Of a stretch of DNA of 64,000 bases, positions 1-8,255 are shown piece after piece; positions within the stretch are counted from its first letter, which is position 1; each line of letters starts with the position of its first letter. This DNA comes from Sulfuricurvum sp. (GTDB lineage Bacteria; Campylobacterota; Campylobacteria; Campylobacterales; Sulfurimonadaceae). The notes beneath the pieces are model-generated. The model searched no databases. It saw only the letters and a program-made list of their open reading frames with translations, and was not told where the DNA came from. The position numbers were made by a program, and so were the translations under genes. The stretch is from contig JAQTLL010000004.1 in assembly GCA_028714915.1 (NCBI GenBank), positions 1 to 64,000 on the forward strand, in the 5' to 3' direction.

Positions 1-97
1 CAAGCATCCGCTCGACCGTCACTCCTGCTTAGTTTTCAATGATCTCAAACTCAAATCTAGTTGGCTTTTAATGGCTTCCCAGTGTTTGTGGACGGGA
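1..97 (-). other. Transcribed leader, probably of an rRNA operon lying left of the window
   Basis: On the minus strand this stretch follows a consensus promoter and contains a boxA-like antitermination motif, TTGAAAACTA (complement of 30-39), inside a longer GATC-ATTGAAAACTAAG context. Motifs of this type are typical of rRNA leaders and spacers in bacteria. No open reading frame starts here. The structural RNA itself is outside the window, so 16S (leader) is an inference; another strongly expressed stable RNA is possible. Confidence 0.55.
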
Positions 98-126
98 ATT
101 ATAGGGGATTTTATTGTGAATGTCAA
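98..126 (-). promoter_or_regulatory. Consensus sigma-70 promoter, probably rrn P1-like
   Basis: Reading the minus strand, TTGACA (121-126) and TATAAT (98-103) are separated by exactly 17 bases. A C/G-rich discriminator (TCCCGT) follows the -10, and very AT-rich sequence lies upstream of the -35, like an UP element. A perfect -35/-10 pair is unusual in this phylum, where -35 boxes are weak. A GC-rich discriminator is typical of growth-rate and (p)ppGpp-controlled rRNA promoters. Positions 127-311 hold only AT-rich sequence with no gene that I can see. Confidence 0.8.
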
Positions 127-311
127 GAGCTGTTTGAAAGAATTAGTAAATTTAACTATTAGATACTCAATTTGTGTCTTTTTGTAATACTATATAACAA
201 AAAAGTTTATTTTTATTGCTCTATATACATTAATTATAAGGCTTTCCATAAATAATCACTAAATATGCACAGCTATTTCTCCTTTCGAATATACGGTTAA
301 TAATTGTGCTG

Positions 312-317
312 TATAAT
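312..317 (+). promoter_or_regulatory. -10 box for the Bax-inhibitor-like gene
   Basis: A perfect TATAAT lies 37 bases before the chosen ATG. No convincing -35 hexamer is present 17 bases upstream, which is common in Campylobacterota promoters. Confidence 0.5.
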
Positions 318-353
318 TCCTATGTTAAATTTATCCTATTAAGGAAGAAAACT

Positions 354-1055
354 ATGGCTTTATATGATCGTGATTATGCACAACAAGGTGCAATGGGTTA
401 CGAAAGCGTATCACGGAGTGAAACGCGGATTGTATCCTTCGTAAAAGAAACGTATAAACTCTTTGCCGCATCTATGATGGCGGGCGCCGTTGGTGCGTAC
501 GTGGGTGTTCCCATGGCTGGAGTTATTCAGGCGTATGCTATACCCTTGATTATTTTAGAAATTGGTTTGTTGATTGGATTGCATTTCGTTAAACATAAAC
601 CCGGTATCAATCTTGCGGTAATGTTCGGTTTTGTCTTTATGACAGGGCTCATGCTTGCTCCGCTCTTAGCTCGTACATTGGGTATGAGTGGCGGTGGCAC
701 TATTATCGGCAATGCGTTTGCTATGACATCGGTTGTATTTGGGGTAATGAGCTTTTACGCCATCAAAACCACCAAAGACTTTACGAGCTATGGCAAGCCT
801 CTTATGATTGCGCTGTTTGTCATCATCGGTTTCTCAATTCTTAATATCTTTTTGGGCAATCCTTTAATCGCAGTTGCTATTTCGGGTGTAGTTGTGGTAC
901 TCTTTAGTATTTTGGTTATTTTTGATACTCAAAACATTATGAATGGAAACTATGAAACTCCTATTGATGGCGCTATCGCTTTGTATTTGGATTTTTTGAA
1001 TATCTTTACGGCACTTTTACAACTTTTCGGAATTTTCGGCGGCAGTGAAGACTAA
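354..1055 (+). CDS. Bax inhibitor-1/YccA family membrane protein
   Basis: A 233-residue integral membrane protein with about seven hydrophobic segments. The C-terminal part carries the family signature DTQNIMNG followed by DGAIALYLDFLNIF, including the acidic residues that in the bacterial homologue YetJ belong to a pH-sensitive calcium leak site. The soluble N-terminus of about 30 residues is typical. I start at the ATG preceded by AAGGAAG (341-347) rather than at an upstream in-frame ATG at 306. Bacterial members of the family modulate FtsH-dependent proteolysis or leak calcium; which applies here is unknown. The next gene overlaps its end by 11 bases, so they are probably cotranscribed. 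Confidence 0.9.
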   Translation: MALYDRDYAQQGAMGYESVSRSETRIVSFVKETYKLFAASMMAGAVGAYVGVPMAGVIQAYAIPLIILEIGLLIGLHFVKHKPGINLAVMFGFVFMTGLMLAPLLARTLGMSGGGTIIGNAFAMTSVVFGVMSFYAIKTTKDFTSYGKPLMIALFVIIGFSILNIFLGNPLIAVAISGVVVVLFSILVIFDTQNIMNGNYETPIDGAIALYLDFLNIFTALLQLFGIFGGSED

Positions 1056-1467
1056 AACTCTCCCCTCGGAACTCCTCCGAGTGGTCGATGCCAATCTTAA
1101 CCGCCTTAAAGAAGGCATTCGTGTGATTGAGGATATAGCGCGCTATGTTCACAATGACAAGAACCTTGCCACTTCTCTCAAACAACTCCGTCATCAATGC
1201 CGCATCGAACCGCTCGAAGCACTGCTGGCTTCTCGTGACAGTGTCAATGACGTATTACGTCCCACAATCCAAAGTGAAATGAATCGTACCGATTTGCGCA
1301 GTATCTTGATTGCTAACTATAAAAGAGGACAAGAGTCTTCACGTGTTTTAGAAGAGCTGTATAAGATAGTAAGCCCTAGTTTAAGTGAAACCTTTAAACA
1401 CATTCGATATGAACTGTATACCTTGGAAAAAAAGAACCTTTTAGCCCTCTGCAACGAGAGTCATTGA
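1045..1467 (+). CDS. ThiD2-domain protein (thiamine-phosphate synthase-associated)
   Basis: 140 residues. The pattern RVVDANLNRLKEGIRVIED (residues 12-30), LRHQCR, a RDSVNDV block, NYKRGQESSRVLEE and a final IRYELYTLE matches the small helical ThiD2 domain. In some bacteria that domain is fused to thiamine-phosphate synthase (ThiE); Campylobacterota commonly encode it as a separate short protein annotated as thiamine-phosphate pyrophosphorylase. No TIM-barrel ThiE domain is present, so it cannot itself be the synthase. The start is GTG, inside the end of the upstream gene, and the stop overlaps the next start by 4 bases (TTGA). Direct partners in thiamine synthesis are not in this window. Confidence 0.75.
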   Translation: MKTKTLPSELLRVVDANLNRLKEGIRVIEDIARYVHNDKNLATSLKQLRHQCRIEPLEALLASRDSVNDVLRPTIQSEMNRTDLRSILIANYKRGQESSRVLEELYKIVSPSLSETFKHIRYELYTLEKKNLLALCNESH

Positions 1468-2669
1468 AAGCTAAGCATATCGTCATCATCGGAGCAGGAC
1501 CTGCTGGATTAATGGCGGCGGATGTTTTATCAGCGTCAGGAATGAGTGTGGATGTTTATGAAGCGAAGCCGTCGGTGGGGAGGAAATTTCTCATGGCAGG
1601 CAAGGGCGGATTAAATATTACCCACAGCGAGCCTATGTCGGATTTTATTCGTCGCTATGATAAGCCTGATTGGCTGAAGCCTATGATAGATGAATTTGAT
1701 GCCCAAAGAATCGTAGCATGGATGGAGAACTTGGGTGTACCATCGTTCGTCGGGAGTTCGGGACGAATTTTTCCTACCCAGATGAAAGCCGCACCTCTGT
1801 TGCGAAGGTGGTTGTCGCAACTGAAGAAACGTGGGGTTCGGGTTTACTGTCGGCATACATGGCAAGGGTTTACAGATGAGGGATATTTACGTTTTACAAC
1901 AATGGATGGTGAAAAGAGAGTAGCCTCGGATACAACAATCTTAGCTTTAGGTGGTGGAAGTTGGGCTAGTTTGGGTTCGGACGGGGCGTGGGTCTCCATT
2001 TTGGCAGCTAAGGGTGTGGCTATTACCCCTTTATTACCATCAAATTGTGGTTTCAAAGTAACATGGTCTCCCTTCATGCAATCCCATTTTGGCAAGCCCT
2101 TAAAAAATGTATCGGGATGGGTAGGCGAGTGTGAAAAAAAAGAGGGTGAAGCCGTTTTGACAACCTACGGGATTGAGGGCGGTTTGGTATATGCTCTGTC
2201 TCGACCGCTACGTGAGGAAGTTTTGGAACAGGGCTTTGCAATGCTCTATTTAGACCTTTTACCGCATATAAGCGAAGAGCAACTTGTATTACGTCTTGCA
2301 CCATCTGGCAAACAATCTACTGATAATACATGGCGCAAAGCGGGCTTAGATGGCGTTAAAGCGGCGCTCATTCGTGAAGAATTGCCTAAAAATAGGTGGT
2401 CTGATGCCTCTTGCATTGCAGCGTGTGCTAAAAAATATCCCATCCAACTGACAGGGATGCAACCTATAGAGGAAGCTATTAGTACAGCGGGAGGGGTGAT
2501 GCGTGAAGCACTCACTGAACATCTTATGCTTTGCAACCTGCCGAATGTGTTTTGCGCAGGCGAAATGCTCGATTGGGATGCACCAACGGGCGGGTATTTA
2601 TTAACCGCATGTTTTGCCAGCGGAGCGTATGCTGCAAAGGGTGTTTTGAAAGTTTCTGCTACACATTAA
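1464..2669 (+). CDS. FAD-dependent oxidoreductase, HI0933/PP_4765-like flavoprotein
   Basis: A 401-residue flavoprotein. The N-terminal dinucleotide-binding motif is VIIGAGPAGLMAADVL (about 7-22), followed by GRKFLMAGKGGLNITHSEP, characteristic of the HI0933/BaiN/RdsA superfamily. The C-terminal FCAGEMLDWDAPTGGYLL block with TACFASG resembles the PP_4765 branch rather than the GEVLDVDG version of BaiN. Members bind FAD and act on unsaturated organic substrates or are uncharacterised; no specific substrate can be assigned. The TTG start overlaps the upstream stop by 4 bases, indicating translational coupling with the ThiD2-like gene. The stop codon lies at the base of the shared terminator with the convergent gene. 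Confidence 0.85.
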   Translation: MKAKHIVIIGAGPAGLMAADVLSASGMSVDVYEAKPSVGRKFLMAGKGGLNITHSEPMSDFIRRYDKPDWLKPMIDEFDAQRIVAWMENLGVPSFVGSSGRIFPTQMKAAPLLRRWLSQLKKRGVRVYCRHTWQGFTDEGYLRFTTMDGEKRVASDTTILALGGGSWASLGSDGAWVSILAAKGVAITPLLPSNCGFKVTWSPFMQSHFGKPLKNVSGWVGECEKKEGEAVLTTYGIEGGLVYALSRPLREEVLEQGFAMLYLDLLPHISEEQLVLRLAPSGKQSTDNTWRKAGLDGVKAALIREELPKNRWSDASCIAACAKKYPIQLTGMQPIEEAISTAGGVMREALTEHLMLCNLPNVFCAGEMLDWDAPTGGYLLTACFASGAYAAKGVLKVSATH

Positions 2670-2718
2670 AACGAATACCTCACAGAGGTTCTCGTGCCCT
2701 TTGGGTACATCCGTTTTA
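2667..2718. terminator. Three-stem bidirectional structure between convergent genes
   Basis: TAAAACG (2667-2673) pairs with CGTTTTA (2712-2718), enclosing two small hairpins: ACCTC-aca-GAGGT, and GTGCCC-ttt-GGGTAC with one mismatch. The outer arms contain the stop codons of both convergent genes, so each gene ends in TAAAACG. No long T-run is present, so intrinsic termination is plausible but not certain. Confidence 0.5.
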
Positions 2719-3090
2719 GTGGCGGCAATCGTCTGTATGACGATGGACCGTAGTCTCCACAAATTCATCCGAAACATGAAGCGTTGCGCACGGAGCCAGT
2801 AAGCCGTACAGCTCCATCTCCCGTCCGCTAACGTGTCGAACAATTCCCCCCTGAGCATCAATAAAGACAAACATCTCATTTTTATGCTCATTCTTTTTAA
2901 TATGATGCGAAAAAATAACATATTCAGCATTTTTGAGTTCGGGTATATTTTCACAAAGCACAATGTATTTCTCACACTCTTTGTCAATTTTTTTAATCTC
3001 TAAAAATTCTGACTGAATCGCTTCAACTAAAACGGACTGGAGACGGGGCATTACCTCTTTTAGATTATCATATTTTTCAATTCCATGCAT
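2716..3090 (-). CDS. Conserved hypothetical protein, 124 residues
   Basis: I do not recognise a named family. The start chosen is the ATG giving MHGIEKYDNLKE, preceded by GGAG at good spacing; the longer in-frame extension is hydrophobic and lacks a ribosome site. The protein is charged and soluble, with an N-terminal helical half (RLQSVLVEAIQSEFLEIKK) and a C-terminal half of probable beta strands (YVIFSHHIKK, MFVFIDAQGGIVRHV). It ends in a His/Cys-rich tail (VHRHTDDCRH) that could bind metal. It is convergent with the flavoprotein gene and lies downstream of the bioC/znu genes on the same strand, separated by 55 bases. Confidence 0.65.
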   Translation of the reverse strand: MHGIEKYDNLKEVMPRLQSVLVEAIQSEFLEIKKIDKECEKYIVLCENIPELKNAEYVIFSHHIKKNEHKNEMFVFIDAQGGIVRHVSGREMELYGLLAPCATLHVSDEFVETTVHRHTDDCRH

Positions 3091-3145
3091 AACAAACTCC
3101 TCAATTATAATTGGGTATAGTATAACGCATGAGAATAAAAAAAGA

Positions 3146-3832
3146 TTAACTTTTTGAAATAAATAGAACCTCAAATTCTAAAAAGGCAAGAGGATAGTTT
3201 TCCATCAATTTTTTCATTTGTGAAATGGTTAGAACACGCCGTCCACCGCTGACACCACTGCGTTTGATATAACGAAACATCTCCCGTACGGAATCAAACT
3301 CTAGCGTATAATGGAGAATTTCATACTCTCCCTTTAGATGAGTATCGGCTAGTGAAATTACCTCATCGGTAGATTTTAGCAAGGGAGGAAGCTTTGCACA
3401 TTCATACAGTGTTTTAAACGTTCCTGCGGTAAAAATCGCTAAGGACATCGGGGTATTAAAATACGATAGTGCCTCCAATACACTCCCTAAATCATCCGCC
3501 CACTGCAACGCCGATGCGGAGTAGATATGGTCAAATTTTTCACTCTCTAACGTCTTAAAAAGCTTAGGGTCATTGAAATCCCCCAATATCAGTTCTGTGC
3601 TCTGGTTCATAGGGTGATGTGCTAACATCGATTGTGAAAAATCAACGCCGATAAAACGCTCACACTCCCAACCCATCCGAGAAAAAATAGTTCCGCTTCC
3701 ACATCCTAAATCAAGAATCCGCTTGGGGTGATCAGGGGTCTCATCAAGGAGTTTTTGAGCGACTTTGGTTTGGATAACGTTACATTCTCCATAGACAGAG
3801 GCGTAGCGAGAAAACTCTTCACGAACTCTCAT
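3146..3832 (-). CDS. bioC: BioC-like malonyl-ACP O-methyltransferase
   Basis: A 228-residue class I SAM-dependent methyltransferase. Motif I is RILDLGCGSGTIF, followed by FIGVDFSQSMLA and the post-II segment HIYSASALQWADDLG, where SALQW is typical of BioC. BioC methylates malonyl-ACP so that the pimeloyl chain of biotin can be built on fatty acid synthase. The start is the ATG in ATGA overlapping the stop of the permease gene, so it is translationally coupled to the metal transporter operon; the longer upstream frame is the permease read in another frame. Other biotin genes are not nearby, so another small-molecule methyltransferase role remains possible. Confidence 0.72.
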   Translation of the reverse strand: MRVREEFSRYASVYGECNVIQTKVAQKLLDETPDHPKRILDLGCGSGTIFSRMGWECERFIGVDFSQSMLAHHPMNQSTELILGDFNDPKLFKTLESEKFDHIYSASALQWADDLGSVLEALSYFNTPMSLAIFTAGTFKTLYECAKLPPLLKSTDEVISLADTHLKGEYEILHYTLEFDSVREMFRYIKRSGVSGGRRVLTISQMKKLMENYPLAFLEFEVLFISKS

Positions 3833-4629
3833 CTCCGATTCACAACCAGAGCAAAGATAAAGGCAACAAGAAGGCACAACACAATCGCCGCACCGCTGGG
3901 AAGAGAGAAGAAAAAGGAGAGGCTCAAGCCTGCTACCACGCACGCAAGGGCTATTGCAATAGAGAGAAGAGTTGTACTGAAAAATCCCATCCCAAAACGG
4001 ATTGCGGCAACGGGAGGGATTACCATCAATGCGCCGATGAGCAATGTCCCCACCACACGAATCGAGAGGGCAATAATTATGGCAATAATGCTCACAAGCA
4101 TAAAATTAAGCAATGCGACGCGGATACCGCTGGTACGCGCCACCTCTTCATCAAAGGCGATAAAATAGAGCTCTTTGAAAAACAAAACGAGAAGCGCCAT
4201 GGAGAGTGAGCCAAATACTCCCATAATTATCAAATCATCATTGCTCACCGAAAGGATTGAACCAAACAAATAGCTAAAAAGCGATGCATTAAAGGAACCG
4301 GAAAGTGAGACGATGACGATTGCCAATGCCAACGAACCAGAGAGGAAAATCGCAAGAACAGAATCCGAATACATCCCATGGACGCTTCGCAAATACTCAA
4401 TCAGCCATGAAGCTATAAGTGACGCAATCACTGCCATCCATAAGGGGCTCAAGCCAAATAAAATACCCACAGAAACCCCGACAAGAGAAACATGGGCGAG
4501 GGTTTCACTTAGGAGCGAATAGCGGCGTAATACAATAAACGATCCGCTCATCGCTGCCAAAAGGGCAATCATTAAGCCGGCAATAAAGGCACGCTGCATA
4601 AAAGGGTAACTAAGCATCTCTAACATCAT
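3829..4629 (-). CDS. znuB: Metal ABC transporter permease (ZnuB family)
   Basis: 266 residues with eight or so membrane segments, of the ABC-3 (ZnuB/MntB/TroC) permease family. Recognisable features are GSFIVLRRYSLLSETLAHVSL near residues 29-49, where family members carry a conserved SH(x)AL-like stretch, and the GTLLIGALMVIPPVAAIRF block near the C-terminus. It forms the membrane channel for the ATPase and binding protein encoded just upstream on the same strand. Gap to the ATPase gene is 6 bases; its stop overlaps bioC. Zinc is the usual substrate, but manganese or iron cannot be excluded from sequence. Confidence 0.85.
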   Translation of the reverse strand: MMLEMLSYPFMQRAFIAGLMIALLAAMSGSFIVLRRYSLLSETLAHVSLVGVSVGILFGLSPLWMAVIASLIASWLIEYLRSVHGMYSDSVLAIFLSGSLALAIVIVSLSGSFNASLFSYLFGSILSVSNDDLIIMGVFGSLSMALLVLFFKELYFIAFDEEVARTSGIRVALLNFMLVSIIAIIIALSIRVVGTLLIGALMVIPPVAAIRFGMGFFSTTLLSIAIALACVVAGLSLSFFFSLPSGAAIVLCLLVAFIFALVVNRR

Positions 4630-4635
4630 ACCCTC

Positions 4636-5397
4636 CTAGTGGTTGTGCGAGACAACATGAGCGGGAGTGCCATAAAGGCGGCTCATGGAATCACATCGCA
4701 ACATCTCTTGAGGTGTTTGGGAGAGAAGGAGAGTTTGATTGACAAAAAAGAGCTTAGAAATATCTTCGGCAATCACCCCGATATCATGGGTAATAAACAA
4801 AATAGCGATATGGCGGGTTTTGTTCAATACGCGCAACAACTCATAAAAACGGTGCTGAGACTCAACATCGACACCAGTATTGGGTTCATCAACAATTAAA
4901 ACCTGCGGATGCGATGCCAAGGCACGGGCGATCATCACCCGCTGACGCTGTCCGCCGGAGAGATGACCGATGAGACGATCACGCAAATGGGCCACCCCCA
5001 TCTGCTCCATCGATTCTTCTATCGCACCAATATCTTCAAGTGATTCAAATCCAAAAATCCCTCTGCGTGCGTATCTTCCCATTGCAACGACTTCACGCAC
5101 GGTGGCAGGAAACGCAGCATCAACCAATGCGGAGCGTTGGGGGACATATCCAATACGGTGCCACTCTCGAAACTTCGATTGCTCTGTTCCAAAAAGCTTG
5201 ATAGTTCCGGAAGTTGGTTTTTCAAGTCCCATAAGAAGACGAATAAGGGTTGTTTTTCCTCCGCCGTTTGGTCCGATAATAGCGCAATACTCTCCCACTA
5301 AAATAGTGAGATTGACCGATTTTAAAATTTCATTTTCTCCTCGGGTAAAATTCACATTACGGACATCAAAAAGGCTTGGGGAAAATTTCAACGACAC
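4636..5397 (-). CDS. znuC: Metal ABC transporter ATP-binding protein (ZnuC family)
   Basis: A 253-residue ABC ATPase. Walker A is GPNGGGKT (42-49), the signature is LSGGQ (146-150), Walker B is VLIVDEP (166-172) and the switch histidine is in FITHDIG. The GPNGGGKTT form with two glycines is frequent in the zinc/manganese branch of ABC transporters. It powers the ZnuB-like permease; the start overlaps the end of the binding-protein gene by 10 bases, so all three subunits are likely translated from one message. The short C-terminus ends in HVVSHNH, which may be incidental. Confidence 0.87.
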   Translation of the reverse strand: MSLKFSPSLFDVRNVNFTRGENEILKSVNLTILVGEYCAIIGPNGGGKTTLIRLLMGLEKPTSGTIKLFGTEQSKFREWHRIGYVPQRSALVDAAFPATVREVVAMGRYARRGIFGFESLEDIGAIEESMEQMGVAHLRDRLIGHLSGGQRQRVMIARALASHPQVLIVDEPNTGVDVESQHRFYELLRVLNKTRHIAILFITHDIGVIAEDISKLFFVNQTLLLSQTPQEMLRCDSMSRLYGTPAHVVSHNH

Positions 5398-6296
5398 TCC
5401 ATCGCTTCACGTAATTTTTTTAGATTATCCCCCATGACGGTGAGATACGTTTGATGTGATTTTAACTCATCTTCACTAATATTTTCCAGAGGTTGAAGCG
5501 GTTGCACCTTTACCCCTGTCTCTTTGGCTATCGTTTGAGCAATATTATCGCTAATTAACTCTTCAAAAAAAATGGTCTTAATCTTGTGTTCTTTGACAAG
5601 TTTAACAATGTGAGAAATCGTCCGTGCACTAGGCTGCTCATCACTGGACAAACCAATAACCGAGATATTTTCAAGCTTGTTTGCGTGGGCTAGATAGCCA
5701 AATGCGTCGTGATTGGTGACAAGAGTACGATTTTTACACTCGCTCAAGCCTGTCGTATAGTCAGCTTTGAGCTTTTGAAGTTTGACAATATACGTAGCCG
5801 CATTTTTATGAAAAAGTTCCGTATTTGCAGGAGAGAGTTTCGAAAACTGCCCATCGAGCGTTTGCGTTATTTTAATCATATTGTCAATATCAAGCCAATA
5901 GTGGGGGTCATTATGAAACACCGTAACGTGCATACTCATATCCATCACACTCATGGTTTTAGGAAGGGTATTTTTAAGCGGTTCCACCCATGTCTCAAAC
6001 CCTGCTCCATTGTAGATAAACAACACAGCTTTTGAAATATCGGCTACTTGGGTAGGATTAGGTGAAAACATATGGGCATCACTTCCCAATGGAACAATTG
6101 AACGGATATGAAGCGTGTTTCCCGCAACAGCACACGCAGCCTCATACAAGGAGAAGGTGCTCACAACAACCGTGGGTTTGCCGCTGGAAACGACCGATTT
6201 TTTTTCAGCGGTTAAAAATGTCAACAGCACAATAATTGCTATAAGAATAGAAAAGAAGAGGACGATTTTTTGTCGTTTTTGACATGTTTCACACAT
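5388..6296 (-). CDS. znuA: Metal ABC transporter substrate-binding protein (ZnuA/cluster A-I)
   Basis: 302 residues. One N-terminal hydrophobic segment (about 11-29) suggests a signal anchor; there is no lipobox. Metal ligands expected for the family are visible: His75 in GSDAHMFSPNP, His132 in DPHYWLDIDN, His196 in TNHDAFGYLA, and an acidic residue in FFEELISDN (about 245-250). The His/Asp-rich loop that many zinc-specific ZnuA proteins carry between the first two histidines is absent, so specificity is uncertain. The extreme N-terminus MCETC is unusual. It is the first gene of the minus-strand operon; positions 6297-6400 upstream are AT-rich, with no regulator site I can name. Confidence 0.83.
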   Translation of the reverse strand: MCETCQKRQKIVLFFSILIAIIVLLTFLTAEKKSVVSSGKPTVVVSTFSLYEAACAVAGNTLHIRSIVPLGSDAHMFSPNPTQVADISKAVLFIYNGAGFETWVEPLKNTLPKTMSVMDMSMHVTVFHNDPHYWLDIDNMIKITQTLDGQFSKLSPANTELFHKNAATYIVKLQKLKADYTTGLSECKNRTLVTNHDAFGYLAHANKLENISVIGLSSDEQPSARTISHIVKLVKEHKIKTIFFEELISDNIAQTIAKETGVKVQPLQPLENISEDELKSHQTYLTVMGDNLKKLREAMECR

Positions 6297-6405
6297 AGAT
6301 TCTTCCTTGTTTAAAAGATGCTATTTTAGTCTAGTTTTGCTAAAGAGAGACTGGACTTTAAGGTTCACTCAAAAATGACAAAGTAGCCTTTCAATCACAC
6401 TGTGC

Positions 6406-6411
6406 TATAAT
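6406..6411 (+). promoter_or_regulatory. -10 box of the secG operon
   Basis: TATAAT in a GTGCTATAATCG context, 31 bases before the secG ATG. No clear -35 is visible. It should drive secG-frr-pyrE and the following small gene. Confidence 0.5.
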
Positions 6412-6441
6412 CGCGAACTTTTTTACTATTTAAGGATAAAC

Positions 6442-6759
6442 ATGACAGGTATTCTGCTCATCGTGCAAATCGTACTCGTAGTGATGATTGTCATCGCTGT
6501 ACTTTTACAAAAAAGCTCTAGCATTGGTCTAGGAGCATACAGCGGTTCCAATGAATCGGTTTTCGGTGCCAAAGGTCCGGGAAGTTTCTTGGCAAAAGCT
6601 ACTTTTTTACTCGGCTTTTTATTCATTGTTAACACCATTGCATTGGGTTATTTTTACGCACAGCAAAAAAATAGTTCGGTTGTCGATGAGATAGTCGATA
6701 AAAATAATATTGCCGCACCAACAATCAATGTTGTCAGCGATACCAACACAACCAAATAA
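6442..6759 (+). CDS. secG: Preprotein translocase subunit SecG
   Basis: 105 residues. Two membrane segments (about 3-20 and 53-72) flank the conserved cytoplasmic loop LLQKSSSIGLGAYSG with the GPGSFLAKAT motif, diagnostic for SecG. It stabilises the SecYEG channel and helps SecA-driven export. The acidic, low-complexity C-terminal tail (after residue 75) is a variable extension seen in the family. First gene of a compact group; 9 bases separate it from frr. Confidence 0.93.
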   Translation: MTGILLIVQIVLVVMIVIAVLLQKSSSIGLGAYSGSNESVFGAKGPGSFLAKATFLLGFLFIVNTIALGYFYAQQKNSSVVDEIVDKNNIAAPTINVVSDTNTTK

Positions 6760-6768
6760 GGAGAAGGG

Positions 6769-7326
6769 ATGCTAGAAGAGGTCTATTCATTTTGTGAAGA
6801 GAAGATGCAAGGGAGCTGCGATCATTTGCTCGTAAACTTTCGTACTCTTCGTACCGGTCGTGTAACGACCAAAATTTTGGATAACGTTCGTGTCGATAAC
6901 TACGGCTCACTCACCCCAATCGATCAAGCGGCAAGTGTTTTGGCTACCGATGCAACGACGATAACTATCTCTCCGTGGGATAAATCGATGCTAAGTGTCA
7001 TCGAAAAAGCGATTATGAAAGCAGACATTGGTGTTAACCCAAATAACAATGGTGTTGAAATCAAACTTTTCTTTCCCCCTATGACGGTCGATCAGCGTCA
7101 TGATACCGCGAAAAAAGCCAAAGGAATGGCGGATGATGCCAAAGTAGCGGTTCGTAATGACCGTAAAAAAGCAAATGACAAAATCAAAGTGCTCGAAAAA
7201 GACAAACTCGTCACCGCAGATGATTCTAAGGCAGCGCAAGACAAAGTACAAAAAATTACCGATAAATTTATCACAAAAATCGACGATCTGCTCAAAAGCA
7301 AAGAGCAAGATATTTTGACGGTCTAA
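6769..7326 (+). CDS. frr: Ribosome recycling factor
   Basis: 185 residues, the normal length for RRF. Landmarks are the N-terminal helix with [14 protein letters not shown], the head-domain segment around [14 protein letters not shown], and the C-terminal helical [12 protein letters not shown] region of the three-helix bundle. RRF acts with EF-G to split post-termination ribosomes. It is tightly packed between secG and pyrE (2 bases to pyrE), the usual order in this group of bacteria as far as I recall. Confidence 0.95.
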   Translation: MLEEVYSFCEEKMQGSCDHLLVNFRTLRTGRVTTKILDNVRVDNYGSLTPIDQAASVLATDATTITISPWDKSMLSVIEKAIMKADIGVNPNNNGVEIKLFFPPMTVDQRHDTAKKAKGMADDAKVAVRNDRKKANDKIKVLEKDKLVTADDSKAAQDKVQKITDKFITKIDDLLKSKEQDILTV

Positions 7327-7328
7327 TC

Positions 7329-7937
7329 ATGGACGTAAAAGCTATCTATATGAACGCCGATGCTCTCTTAGAGGGGCATTTTAAACTAAGCTCTGGCAAT
7401 CACTCACAGTATTATCTCCAATCGGCAAAAGTGCTCGAAGATCCAAAAACAGCAAAGCTTCTTGCTGATGCGCTCGCACGTAACATCCAAGAAAGCGGTT
7501 TAGACATCGATACCGTATGCGCTCCTGCTCTTGGCGGTCTCATTGCGGGGTTTGCACTGGCTACTGCACTGGACAAACGCTCTATTTTCGCAGAACGGGT
7601 GAATGGCGAAATGCAAATTCGTCGCGGTTTTGAAATCAAAGAAGGTGAGAAAGTCCTCATCTGTGAAGACATTATCACCACTGGCGGTTCGGCGATGGAA
7701 GCGGCTAAGGCTATCGAAGCTCAAGGCGGTATCGTTGTTGGGTTTGCAGCTTTAGCTAACCGTGGGTTTTGCAAACGTGAAGGAAGTGCTTTGGAACGTA
7801 AAGTAAACTGCGCACTTCCTAGTGATAAACCTTTATTTGCCCTTTCGGATTTTGATTTCGAGATGTATGCACCGGATAATTGTCCGTTATGTATAAACGG
7901 AAGCGAAGCCATTAAACCGGGATCCCGAGGGAATTAA
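7329..7937 (+). CDS. pyrE: Orotate phosphoribosyltransferase
   Basis: 202 residues. The PRPP-binding motif [17 protein letters not shown] (about 109-125) and the preceding [17 protein letters not shown] region identify a class of PyrE common in Campylobacterota and Gram-positives. It converts orotate and PRPP to OMP in pyrimidine synthesis. A Cys-containing C-terminus ([17 protein letters not shown]) extends past the fold and is seen in this subfamily. The stop overlaps the next start by 1 base. Confidence 0.94.
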   Translation: MDVKAIYMNADALLEGHFKLSSGNHSQYYLQSAKVLEDPKTAKLLADALARNIQESGLDIDTVCAPALGGLIAGFALATALDKRSIFAERVNGEMQIRRGFEIKEGEKVLICEDIITTGGSAMEAAKAIEAQGGIVVGFAALANRGFCKREGSALERKVNCALPSDKPLFALSDFDFEMYAPDNCPLCINGSEAIKPGSRGN

Positions 7938-8245
7938 TGTCAGAAAAATTCAAACTCGATATGGCACATCTGCAAAAGGTACAGCGTACTCTTCGTAAAG
8001 CAGGAAATATTTTCCCCAATGAGAAACCTCTCATTGATACTCTCGAAGATCTCATCATCAAAGTACAAGATGATACGTCACTCAATACCTATTACTCTAT
8101 GGCGCAGTATTTAAAACAGCGTGTCAAAGAATTGCGCAGCCATATGGATACGCCTCTGCAAGAGATTGAAGAGGCGTATTTGGATTTGGATTGGTCGATA
8201 CATTATCTCCAGTGGCTTGTTAAAGAGCAGCCGAAGAAAGATTGA
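7937..8245 (+). CDS. Conserved hypothetical helical protein, 102 residues
   Basis: I do not recognise a named function. The sequence is charged and mostly helical with no membrane segment: LQKVQRTLRKAGNIF, LEDLIIKVQDDTSLN, QYLKQRVKELRSHM, and a Trp-containing C-terminus (LDLDWSIHYLQWLVKEQ). The ATG overlaps the last base of the pyrE stop, so it is translationally coupled to pyrE. It ends 10 bases before the end of the convergent antiporter gene. Confidence 0.75.
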   Translation: MSEKFKLDMAHLQKVQRTLRKAGNIFPNEKPLIDTLEDLIIKVQDDTSLNTYYSMAQYLKQRVKELRSHMDTPLQEIEEAYLDLDWSIHYLQWLVKEQPKKD

Positions 8246-8255
8246 TTCTTTCGAA

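Noticed and set aside
2601..2987. Minus-strand open frame of 128 codons across the 2.7-kb convergent junction
   Set aside because: It overlaps the better-supported hypothetical gene and the flavoprotein end, contains the terminator structure and lacks a ribosome site; a chance frame.
3833..3943. Cys-rich N-terminal extension of the BioC-like protein
   Set aside because: It overlaps the end of the permease gene in another frame; the ATGA overlap start at 3832 is the natural one.
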